Assembly: GCA_963931155.1 (NCBI GenBank)
Contig: OZ006978.1
Location: 1,488,001-1,552,000 of the forward strand
DNA length: 64,000 nt
Direction: 5' to 3'
Source of the DNA: CALXVA01 sp944392465
Lineage (GTDB): Bacteria > Bacillota > Clostridia > TANB77 > CAG-508
A model generated the notes under the pieces. That model ran no database searches, was not told the origin of the DNA, and saw only the letters and a list, made by a program, of their open reading frames with translations. The translations under genes and the position numbers were made by a program. Of this stretch, positions 20,501 to 28,700 are shown piece after piece (the stretch's first letter is position 1; each line of letters begins with the position of its first letter).

Positions 20501-23500
20501 ATAACAAGTATAACAGTAAGTGCAACTCCAACAAGATACTATGATAGCTATAAATTAACAGGAATAAAATATAAAACAAAAAGTGTAGAAGAACAAACAA
20601 AAGAAATAGAAGTAGAAATACCAGTACAATTCTATAAAGAAATATATACATATGAAGATTGGCAGGGAATAGAAGAAGGAACATATCAGAATTACAGATT
20701 AATGGCAGATATAGATTTTAGTGGAAAATCAAGTATAAAAAATAATATAACAGTAAATAGACTAGAAGCTGAAAATAATTTATATACATTAAAAAATATC
20801 ACATTAGAATTTAATAAAGGAAATACAGGATTAATAAATAATGTAAAAACAAGCATAAAGAATATAGGATTTGAAAATATTACATTAACTAATACAGGTT
20901 CTGGAAGTTATTTTGGAGTGATATCAAATAGCAATGCAGATATAGAAAACCTAAAATTTACCAATATAACCATAGATAACACAGGAGGAACTTTTGACGA
21001 AGTAGGTGTAATTGGAGGTACTACTTCGGGAAATATTAATAATGTAGAACTTAAAAATATAAATGTAAAAGGAAATACAGATGTAGGAGGATTTATAGGA
21101 CAAATTAACATAGGGGTAGAAACAACAATTCAAAATATATCTGGAGATAACATAAATGTAGAAGGTAAAACAAATTATGCAGGAGGAATAATAGGAAGAC
21201 AAACAGGAACAAATATAAAAATAGAAAATATAAAAATAGAAAATTCTAATGTAAAAGGAAATGGTTATACTGGCGGTATTATTGGTGTAGTATATAATAT
21301 AAGTTTAAAATATTTAGAAACTAATAACACGGAAATTTCCGGTGGCTCTTATGTAGGCGGTGTAATAGGTTTTTCTAGTATGAGTACTATATGGTTCAGC
21401 CAAGTTAATTCGTCAAATATAAGTGGAACAGGCAATCTTATAGGCGGTGTGGTTGGACAATGTAGTAGTAGTTCTCCATATTATGTAGTTGTAAAAAATA
21501 GTAAAATTAATGCACTATCAACAAACTCAAAATATATTGGAGGTATTGCAGGAAATAATGCTTGGTGTGGAGTATATTATTATGCAGTAATTGATACAGA
21601 AATAATTAGTAATGGAACAAATGTAGGAGGAGTTACAAATAATTCAGAAGGAGAAAATGACACTAGTTCCGTAGAAGCTAAGTGGGGTTATGTAAAAAAC
21701 ACAGTTGTTCAAGGAAACTCAAGTGTTGGAGGAATAATTGGATACGGTAGAATGGTTGGAATTCAGGTGGTTTATGTAAATGCCGAGGTAAAAGCAAATA
21801 TACATTCAGCAGGAGGACTTGTAGGATATGGAGATAATAAATATATGACAGGAGCAACTAATAGGTTAGTGGCAAATGGTTGTATGGTTATAGATAGTAC
21901 TATAACAGCTCCAACAAAAGCAGGAGGATATTTTGGAGATATAGCAAAAGAGCTATATAGAACAGGAAATTATTATACTAATAATTATATTGAAGCAGAT
22001 GTAATAAGTGAGAATAGTTCTACAGGTTCATTATTAATAGGCGGAAGACCTGATGAAAATGATTATGTACTAGCTACATATATATATAAGTATAGTACAT
22101 TAAATGGAGATTATGTATATTCAACAAATGACAATATAGACAATAAACAATATTTAGTAAGAACAGATTTAGAGCAACAAAACACATATTTAAGTAAAAT
22201 AGGAATTGGAATAACATATTGGAATTATGCAAGTTTAACAGAAGGAAAATATCCTAAAATATTAGATTCATACCTATACAAACCAGAATTACAAGAAGGA
22301 GTGGATTTACCAGTTGATCCAGAAATTTCCTCACTAAATATATTAAATGAGGAAAATGAGGACAATTTAAATTCAAATAATCAAAACAACTTGACGGAGC
22401 AAAACGGTATAACAAGTGATAACGAAAAAGTAACAGAAGATGCAGGAGCATTACCAAGCTATACAGTATATCCTGTTTCTGTAAATGAAATAAATGTAGA
22501 CTTTAGTGAAGTAGTAAATAATTATAAAGTAGAAGGAAATAATGAGCAACAAGGAGAACAAACAAGTAGTGCAGATACAAGAACATACTTCACATACTAC
22601 GTAAACGGAGAAGAAAAAGAAACGGTAGAATTAAGCAATAGCACAAAACAAACATATACATTTAAATATAATTTTAGAGATACATTAGAAATAAAGCTTA
22701 CAAGAGAAGATAATGTAGATTTAAATAATGTGGTGGAAAATACTCAAACAAATTTAACATCAGACGAAAGTGCAAGTACAAAAATTAATATGGAAACAAA
22801 CGCAGAAATAGGCACAAAAACAAACATACACACAGAAATAATAATAATCAAACCAGAAGATGTAAGAAGTGAAGCAAGTTTAGTTGGTAGTATCAATGCA
22901 TATTTATTAGGCACGAACTTATACATAAATGGAGAATTACAACAAGGAGAATATGTAAATGTATATGAAGGATTAGCTCTAAAAAGTGATGGTACAGTAA
23001 TAAATATAGCAACAAATGAAAATGTAGAACAAAATGTGGAAACAGTATTAGAAGAAAATGCGAAACCTTTAGAAACGCACAACTACAAGGACTACAGAAT
23101 AAACACATATGGAACTTACAGCACAGTAAATGGAAATATAAAACTTCAAATATACAATGTAAGAAGCGGTAAGTTATCAGCTTTATCAAACACTATGGAT
23201 ATAAAAATAGGAAATAACATAACAGACAACTACAACGACAAAGAATATCAAACAATATTAGCAACAGAAGGAAACTTAGTGGACTTAAAAGAAATGCTAA
23301 AATATCCAGAGAATTTCCTAACAAGAAATATAAAACAAATAGCACAAAATACAGATGAAGAAAAAACAGAAATGATAGTATTATACAATACTGGAAAAGT
23401 AATAGTATTTAACTATGTAACAGGAGAAGTAATTTATGAAAACAACGAAAAAGCAGATTCGGGATTAGTAGATTACTTAGAAGGAAGTATTTCTAACATA

Positions 23501-24028
23501 TGGAATGATTATGAAGAAAAACAGCAAGAATATGCAAAAAGTAAAGAGTTAGAACAAAAGCTTGCAAAATTACCAATAGAAGAAGCGTTAAAGGAAAATA
23601 TAGATAATAGCACCGATAATACAAATGGTGTAAGCAAAAATCAAAATAAGCTAGAAGAAAACAATAATACTTCCAACAAAGATGTAGCGCATGGAACAAC
23701 AAATGAAAACGATGATAGAAACTCAGGCAATAATTCAAATACAAGCACAGACAACAGTTACGTTTCAGTTTACAATGCGGAAACAAAAGAATATGAGGTA
23801 TACAGCGAAAACGAAATACTAAACGAAAGTGGAGAAACACCAGTATCAGAAACAGAAAAGATAAAACAAAACGGATTAGAAGGAATATATGGATATAATG
23901 CAAAAGAAGAAACAAAGCCACAAACAAATGGAGCAATAATAGTAATAGCAACAATAGTTGTAGCAGTAATTGCGTTGGTTATTTTAAGAAAAATTGTTGT
24001 AAAAAATAATACAAAAAAGAAAAAATAA
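14516..24028 (+). CDS. Giant double-anchored GLUG-repeat surface protein, copy 2 (3170 aa)
   Basis: GTG start at 14516 in the same context as copy 1 (GGAATTGAGGTATA before GTG). Architecture as in copy 1: basic N-terminus, TM helix (residues ~36-58), N-domain, acidic linker, Fn3-like domains, carbohydrate-binding-like domain (GKNLIDVSSK, about residue 919), GLUG beta-helix region (~1230-2480), C-domain, PVSETEKIKQNGLEG, C-terminal TM and a Lys-rich tail. The first ~300 residues are almost identical to copy 1. The GLUG region is strongly diverged, and the last ~500 residues match copy 3 better than copy 1. This mosaic pattern suggests recombination between copies. No catalytic motif is seen. 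Confidence 0.9.
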   Translation: MRKDRINKTQVNNKKIRKEKRGLNNKGKRVNVKNLPTFILIGLILMIIIIAIIYYVFLRYAPEQIITYSGYAIEGQALAENLKNSDISNVKPYLDLVEVQENDLLYKRLNSYYVGEDDKKEIDINYPIYINEGNALLNIGKNTKLITVNYEEVAGYPEFMMTDGVMYNGADLTRADGNKYIFLKSEDEIYTNVGAIKITTATNTYNIKEFSNIYFTENSITYYEMEEDSNVQNWYMKYKRIDDIDNNSKIEVKGETISYKTFLERLGLIDSEENVNNTDKEKTTNEISENTVEKPEQVNEESSANENNNITTEATTDSKEENKEPEWQEGMWEKPEVSCTDFEGEVYTIRTNLSVRDRAGVITRGITFEIYLDGRLNRRVQVAQAGTLEITNLRPSSEYEIRGIFYYNDENGIEQEEEFYTGKVSTKSIDTLGTLDFSFQNGEIYSNKIEIIHLKLNNNIDEEVVRGISRLQVEIGDVAYRLTNAQIDELKAGKEITYQTSENLTSNSKIKYEITAFDRFGNELKEKNNEGETITSKQMPTASIRPTKQDVTEIEIEVVLNNKDNVKLENYRYEITNPSGDIVKQGILGTGNSNGSNNGQVGEDGSLIAGGNINDGHKETLKFNDLDPNGYYQIVIYGDYDLEDGTGIKENAELGRGSFVTRPIASLGYMQVKIDDKEITQNSMDLGISIDENQTDARLLAILDKVEVVIYDEGKNTDNDGQQGQEEQSKETEVQRITFMQEQVQQIKTSEEVELSIEQLNSNTKYRIDVITTVRQGTVEEVVEDKQNIEQLITLKMPAEVQIKNQFVIGTMIDLDMRIEDIDSSVLTNKVRIEVRDKDNKLIDLSEMSTNAEYERKVYEDLTPNEEYRIIVYAPQYNIGSTDKTYKADYILKEIKIVTETGISGRLDLIGLEKTPTGKNLIDVSSKVNWFERCFNISNKYGLSYNEENKILKLGGSMWTNNINYYDLSKYLGQQVTISFKAREQNNTNLDILEINNNDFIETKYTAYYTINDLNNEWQEYNYTVTLSKTGYIGFYVTANNAVVEMQDLQIELGNKKTDYEEFKYDYNANIAVTVNDERNEIVTNDYYIRIYKNNEQIQELRYEEIGENNKVENAQKTYNIEPDANYKIELLVKIGERFYELDSQEFSTEGSREVKGIFNLQDYLKIQPYGEYIVLDYIDLSNAKYSFGVVNVLSFDGTIDFNGNKLINADYFSDGNRVFQEMGSTGIIENIVFEVKINGKTPVNAFGGLTQINYGTIRNVQINVIESIEKANYTVFLMAYDNYGTIENFVVNYQEPIYAEYPSLTYVNHGILRNGYMYGKNIQEISQTTKLTGAFTKSNNDSGMIENIYTLVNIDNVYKTHQTANIAGNNNNNATVQNVYSVGIGKNVTDLTRGPTVYSKNSTKVYNNYYFADEIFTSELETKGNMLSLWDSTFQNQILNSDGAFIVDELVNEGYYPQIKMPECMPAQEFIELPEVKDADLPDILSTKILEQGTNTVKVEFSVNNPNAETISNIQIENLEVEILSQEYSNKKSTVIAELKNPLICVSSYDVLSISTKGAYGSSYTRPYEKGERVINVDLYKEIWNINDWKAIKDSPTENYMLMADLNFANEGNAIYIDRDIYGILNGNGHSISNIYLTGNTQVIRGVYGTIKNLTINNFNQEEVITFGGFINYLGSSSIVDNVHMVDVKIHKSGDGRAGTLSNDAGASMIKNSSAQNITIITEGNQSTLHIGGLIGRISNTTIENCYVKGLSVKDEKAINSGIGGIVGVSANSNNIENCYVEGKINSANLNVGGIIGNSSNDNIENCYSKVDISATNNNIGEIVGSYAGSSLEAISNNLSIGNIYTSSGLDGMNRILGSNEGTESNNYAYENQLLNGYIREEAKGATLLGKEEVLNLNLGESYNYDKKEEGILPKLYNTEGTELLPNQDDIFLDNSDTIENVELEVESIEASKPNTTEAEVTVKIKNPKGVEITGLGIEDMEVTAVTRNVTQNGITSITVSATPTRYYDSYKLTGIKYKTKSVEEQTKEIEVEIPVQFYKEIYTYEDWQGIEEGTYQNYRLMADIDFSGKSSIKNNITVNRLEAENNLYTLKNITLEFNKGNTGLINNVKTSIKNIGFENITLTNTGSGSYFGVISNSNADIENLKFTNITIDNTGGTFDEVGVIGGTTSGNINNVELKNINVKGNTDVGGFIGQINIGVETTIQNISGDNINVEGKTNYAGGIIGRQTGTNIKIENIKIENSNVKGNGYTGGIIGVVYNISLKYLETNNTEISGGSYVGGVIGFSSMSTIWFSQVNSSNISGTGNLIGGVVGQCSSSSPYYVVVKNSKINALSTNSKYIGGIAGNNAWCGVYYYAVIDTEIISNGTNVGGVTNNSEGENDTSSVEAKWGYVKNTVVQGNSSVGGIIGYGRMVGIQVVYVNAEVKANIHSAGGLVGYGDNKYMTGATNRLVANGCMVIDSTITAPTKAGGYFGDIAKELYRTGNYYTNNYIEADVISENSSTGSLLIGGRPDENDYVLATYIYKYSTLNGDYVYSTNDNIDNKQYLVRTDLEQQNTYLSKIGIGITYWNYASLTEGKYPKILDSYLYKPELQEGVDLPVDPEISSLNILNEENEDNLNSNNQNNLTEQNGITSDNEKVTEDAGALPSYTVYPVSVNEINVDFSEVVNNYKVEGNNEQQGEQTSSADTRTYFTYYVNGEEKETVELSNSTKQTYTFKYNFRDTLEIKLTREDNVDLNNVVENTQTNLTSDESASTKINMETNAEIGTKTNIHTEIIIIKPEDVRSEASLVGSINAYLLGTNLYINGELQQGEYVNVYEGLALKSDGTVINIATNENVEQNVETVLEENAKPLETHNYKDYRINTYGTYSTVNGNIKLQIYNVRSGKLSALSNTMDIKIGNNITDNYNDKEYQTILATEGNLVDLKEMLKYPENFLTRNIKQIAQNTDEEKTEMIVLYNTGKVIVFNYVTGEVIYENNEKADSGLVDYLEGSISNIWNDYEEKQQEYAKSKELEQKLAKLPIEEALKENIDNSTDNTNGVSKNQNKLEENNNTSNKDVAHGTTNENDDRNSGNNSNTSTDNSYVSVYNAETKEYEVYSENEILNESGETPVSETEKIKQNGLEGIYGYNAKEETKPQTNGAIIVIATIVVAVIALVILRKIVVKNNTKKKK

Positions 24029-24061
24029 AGTTAATGAATTACATACTTAATTAACACAAAC

Positions 24062-24118
24062 AAGCAATTAGGATAGTGTGATGTGAAAAAAATTGCATTA
24101 TGTACTAATTGCTTTTTT
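24062..24118 (+). terminator. Terminator after giant gene copy 2
   Basis: AAGCAATTA (24062) pairs with TAATTGCTT (24106), and the T-run continues to 24118. The loop is long (about 35 nt), so alternative inner pairing is possible. Confidence 0.5.
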
Positions 24119-24169
24119 GTGCTAAATCTTGTTAACTAACGATAAAAATAGTACAAAAACAGACATTTT

Positions 24170-24249
24170 TCTAAAAATGTGATAAAACTATCACTACTAT
24201 CCTCTAAAAATGTGATGATTAATACTTGAAAACTTTCTAAAAATGTGAT
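24170..24249 (+). repeat. Three 14-bp direct repeats at exact 33-bp spacing
   Basis: TCTAAAAATGTGAT occurs at 24170, 24203 and 24236. The spacing of 33 bp is about three helical turns. The third copy lies between the -35 and -10 of the likely promoter of the ATPase gene. GTGATA-AAAC-TATCAC at the first copy is also palindromic. This arrangement suggests a binding site for a cooperative regulator. Confidence 0.7.
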
Positions 24250-24254
24250 AAACT
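24226..24254 (+). promoter_or_regulatory. Likely promoter of the AAA-DUF4143 gene
   Basis: TTGAAA (24226) and TAAACT (24249) are separated by 17 bp. The third TCTAAAAATGTGAT repeat fills the spacer. Confidence 0.5.
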
Positions 24255-24317
24255 AATACTGAAGTATAAAAATATTCCCAAACGTAATGATTTATGAAAG
24301 AAGGGAGAAAAACGAAG

Positions 24318-25652
24318 ATGGAAAGATTAAAAAGGAAAATTGATAATTATCTTATTGAGTGGAAAAAGAACAATGATAGCTTGCCATTAATTATAAAAGG
24401 AGCAAGACAAATAGGAAAAACCAATGCAATAAGAAACTTTGGGCAAAATAATTATCAAACTTTTGTTGAAATAAATTTTGCTTTACAACCACAATTTAAA
24501 ACAATTTTTGAAGAAGGATTTGAAGTCGACAATATAATAAAAAATATAACTCTAAAAATGCCTGAAATAGAAATAAACGAGCATGATACATTAATCTTTT
24601 TTGATGAAATGCAAGAATGTGTAAGTATCGCAACTTCACTAAAAGCATTTAATGAAGATGGAAGATATGATGTTATTTGCTCAGGTTCTTTAATGGGAAT
24701 TAACTACAAAGAAATTGAATCAAATAGTGTTGGAAACAAAGAAGATTACATTATGAAATCATTAGATTTTGAGGAATTTTTATGGGCTAAAGGATATTCA
24801 GATGAGCAAATAGAAGATTTGTATCAACATATGAAAAAACTAAAACCGCTAAGCAATATGCAGTATGATGTGATGATGGCTAATTTTAAAGAATATATGA
24901 TAGTAGGAGGTATGCCTGCTATAGTAAGCAGATTTGTGGAGAACAGAAACTTTAGTGGAATTTTAAAAATGCAACAGCAAATTTTATTGGATTATGAAGA
25001 AGATATAACTAAGTATGCTGGAGGATTAGACAAAACTAAGATACTGAACTGTTATAGAAAAATACCAGTCTTTTTAGGAAATGAAAATAAAAAATTTCAA
25101 ATATCAAAAATTGCTGATGGTGCAAGAAATAGAGAATATGTAGGTGTTGTTGAATGGCTAGAAAATGCCGGAATTGTAAATATCTCATACGCTATGGAAC
25201 AAGCTAGCCTTCCACTAAAAGGAAATTATAATCCGGATAATTATAGATTATATTTTGCAGATACTGGATTGTTAATTGGTTCACTAGATGAAGAAGTTCA
25301 AGAAGATTTAAGAAATAACGAAAATATGAATACTTACAAAGGAGCATTATATGAAAATATTGTAAGTGATATGTTAGTGAAAGAAGGCTATAGCTTATAT
25401 TTTTACAAAGATGATAGTAAAAAAATCGAAATGGACTTTATGGTAAGAGATAAAAATTCATTAATTCCAATCGAAGTTAAAGCAAATGATAATGCAACAA
25501 TTTCACTTAATAATTTAATAAACAATAATTTATATAAAGATATTAAATATGGTATAAAGTTTTGCAACAAAAATATAGGATTTAATGGAAAGTTTTACAC
25601 ATTTCCGTATTTCTTAACATTTTTATTAAAAAGATTTTTAAAGGAAAAATAA
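24318..25652 (+). CDS. AAA-family ATPase with DUF4143 C-terminal domain
   Basis: Walker A GARQIGKT at residues ~29-36 and Walker B LIFFDEMQ near 92-99 define an AAA_14 ATPase. The C-terminal half is DUF4143, with a nuclease-like strand EMDFMV ... IPIEVKA near residues 373-393 that resembles a PD-(D/E)XK core. Such ATPases are common accessory genes; their role is not established, though defence or toxin-like roles have been suggested. I chose ATG 24318 because AAGGGAG lies 10 nt upstream; an in-frame ATG at 24294 has no RBS. The gene lies between giant copies 2 and 3, and a remnant of the same family lies at 2200-2400. Confidence 0.85.
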   Translation: MERLKRKIDNYLIEWKKNNDSLPLIIKGARQIGKTNAIRNFGQNNYQTFVEINFALQPQFKTIFEEGFEVDNIIKNITLKMPEIEINEHDTLIFFDEMQECVSIATSLKAFNEDGRYDVICSGSLMGINYKEIESNSVGNKEDYIMKSLDFEEFLWAKGYSDEQIEDLYQHMKKLKPLSNMQYDVMMANFKEYMIVGGMPAIVSRFVENRNFSGILKMQQQILLDYEEDITKYAGGLDKTKILNCYRKIPVFLGNENKKFQISKIADGARNREYVGVVEWLENAGIVNISYAMEQASLPLKGNYNPDNYRLYFADTGLLIGSLDEEVQEDLRNNENMNTYKGALYENIVSDMLVKEGYSLYFYKDDSKKIEMDFMVRDKNSLIPIEVKANDNATISLNNLINNNLYKDIKYGIKFCNKNIGFNGKFYTFPYFLTFLLKRFLKEK

Positions 25653-25689
25653 TTTTGTGATGAGAAATTAAAAAAAATACAAAATAGTA

Positions 25690-25717
25690 TTCAAAATTAA
25701 AATAGTTATGATATAAT
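25690..25717 (+). promoter_or_regulatory. Extended -10 promoter of the copy 3 leader
   Basis: TGA-TATAAT at 25709-25717 within AGTTATGATATAATAA, close to the blocks at 2455 and 14161. Confidence 0.55.
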
Positions 25718-25729
25718 AAAAATGTCATC

Positions 25730-25758
25730 GTGCCACCCGGGACAGACCACATTGGCAC
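25730..25758. repeat. Dispersed palindromic repeat, copy R2
   Basis: GTGCCACCC ... TTGGCAC with GGGACAGACC in the middle. It lies between the promoter and RBS of giant gene copy 3, so it is transcribed into the 5' leader. Confidence 0.6.
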
Positions 25759-25788
25759 AGCAAACAAGAGAAAAGGAGACTAGAAAAT

Positions 25789-28700
25789 ATGAGAAAAGCT
25801 AAAAACCGCATGGCTCTAGAGAGAGAGAGAGAGCTACACTATTAAATAACCTACCAGTATTTATACTAGTAGGAATAGTTGTAATGCTAATAATACTAGT
25901 AGTAATATATTATATATTTTTAAGATATTCACCAGAACAAATAATAACATATAGTGGATATGCAATAGAAGGAAAAGAGATGGTGGAGAACTTAAAGAGT
26001 AGTGATAAGTCCAAGTTAGCACCATACTTGGGCTTAATTGCTGTGCAAGAGAATGATTTGATATATAAAAAATTAAATTCATATTACATAGGAGAAGATG
26101 ATAAAAAAGAGATAGATATAAATTATCCAATATACATAAATGAAGGAAATGCCTTACTTAATTTAGGAGAGAACACAAAACTAATAACAGTAAATTATGA
26201 AGAAGTAGAAGGATATCCAGACTTCATGATGGCAGATGGAGTAATGTATAATGGAGTTGACATAACAAGAGCAGATGAAAACAAGTATCTGTTCCTAAAA
26301 AGTGAAGATGAAATATACACAAATGTAGAACCAATAACCATAACAACAGCAAATGGAGAGTATACAATAAAAGAGTTTAGTAACATATATTTTGCAGAAG
26401 ACCATATAGCATATTATGAAATGGAAGGTATGCAAGGAAAAAACGAGCGAAATGAAAATAATGAAAAAAATAACGGTACAGAAGATAGAACAAATAGTGA
26501 AGTAAATAATAATGCAGAAAGTAAACAAAAAGAAAATCAAGGGAATAATAAGAACGATAATTTAAAAGACAGCTATTTACAATACAAAGAAATAAAGCCA
26601 ATAGACCCAGATTCAAAGACAAAGATAAATGGAGAAACAATAACATATAAAACATTGTTGGAGAGATTAGACATTTTACAAACAGAAGATAACAACGCAA
26701 ACAATAACAACGAAGAAAATGCAACAAACGAAACAAAAGAAGATGATGTAAAAAATACGACAAACGAAGAGAATACAACCACAGGAGAAACAACAGAGCA
26801 AAACAATAATATAAGCAATAATCAAAATACAACAAATACGGAAAATAACAATAGCAACAAGGATGAAGACGAATGGCAGGAAGGAATGTGGGAAAAACCA
26901 GAAGTAAGCTGTACAGATTTTGAAAGCGATGTGTATACAATAAGCACAAATCTATCAGTAAGAGATAGAGCAAATGTCATTTCAAGAGGAATTACATTTG
27001 AACTATACTTAGATGGAAGATTAAATAGAAGAGTATTTGCAACAAAAGTAGGAAAAGTAGAGATATCAAACTTACAACCAAGTTCAGAATATGAGATAAA
27101 AGGAATATTCTACTATACAGATGAAAACGGAGTAGAACAACAAGAAGAATTTTACAATGGAAAAGTAACAACAGAATCAATAGACACATTAGGAACAATA
27201 GATTTTAGTTTTCAAAATGGAGAAATATATTCAAATAAAATAGAATTAAAGAACTTAAAAATAAACAACAATATAGACGAAGAAGTAATAAAAGGAATAT
27301 CAAGGTTGCAAATAGAGATAGGAGATATAGCATATAGATTAAGCAATAACCAAGTAAATGATATAAAAGCAGGAAAAGAAATAACATACCAAACAAGTGA
27401 AAGTCTAACATCAAATAGTAAAATAAAATACAAAATCACAGCATTTGATAGATTTGGAAATGAGCTAAAAGAGAAGAACAATGAAGGAGAGACAATAACA
27501 TCAAAACAAATGCCAACAGCAAGTATAAGACCAACAAAACAAGATGTAACAGAAATAGAGATAGAAGTAGTACTAAATAATAAAGATAATGTAAAACTAG
27601 AAAACTATAGATATGAAATAACAAACCCAAGTGGAGATATAGTAAAGAGTGGAGCATTAGGCAAAAACGATAATGGCACAGATGGTGGAAACTCCAATGA
27701 AGGGGAAAACATAAATGACGGACACAAAGAAACATTAAAATTCAACGACCTAGACCCAAATGGATATTATCAAATAGTAATCTATGGAGACTACGACTTA
27801 GAAGATGGAACAGGAATAAAAGAAAATGCAGAACTAGGAAGAGGAAGTTTTGTAACAAGACCACTAGCATCATTAGGATATATGCAAGTAAAAATAGATG
27901 ATAAAGAAATAACACAAAATAGTATGAATCTTGGAATAAGCATAGATGAAAACCAAACAGATGCAAGACTTTTAGCAATACTAGATAAGGTAGAAGTAGT
28001 AATATATGATGAAGGTAAAAATTTAGATAACGGTGGGCAACAAGGAGAAGAAGAACAAAGTAAAGAAACCGAAGTACAATGCCACACCTTCACACAAGAA
28101 CAAGTTTCACAACTAAAAACATCAGAAGAGGTAGAGTTAGATTTACAACAACTAAACTCAAACACAAAATACAGAATAGATGTAATAACAACAGTAAGAC
28201 AAGGAACGGTAGAAGAAGTAGTAGAAGACAAGCAAAACATAGAACAATTAATAACACTAAAAATGCCAGCAGAAGTACAAATAAAGAACCAATTTGTAAT
28301 AGGTACAATGATAGACCTGGATATGAGAATAGAAGATATAGATAATGCAGTATTAACAAACAAAGTAAGAATAGAAGTAAGAGATAAAGACAATAAATTA
28401 ATAGACCTAAGTGAAATGCAAACAAATGCAGAATATGAAAGAAAAACATATGAAGACCTAACACCAAACGAAGAATATAGAATAATAGTATATGCACCAC
28501 AATACAACATAGGAAGTACAGATGAAACATACGAAGCAGATTACATCTTAAAAGAAATAAAAATAGTAACAGAAACAGGAATAAGTGGAAGATTAGACTT
28601 AATAGGACTAGAAAAAACACCAACAGGAAAGAACCTAATAGATGTAAGCTCAAAAGTAAATTGGTATGAAAAGTGTTTTAATACAAATAATAAATATGGT

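Noticed and set aside
28079..28345. Plus-strand 88-codon ORF inside giant gene copy 3
   Set aside because: Arg/Thr-rich frame-shifted reading of the giant gene, no RBS.
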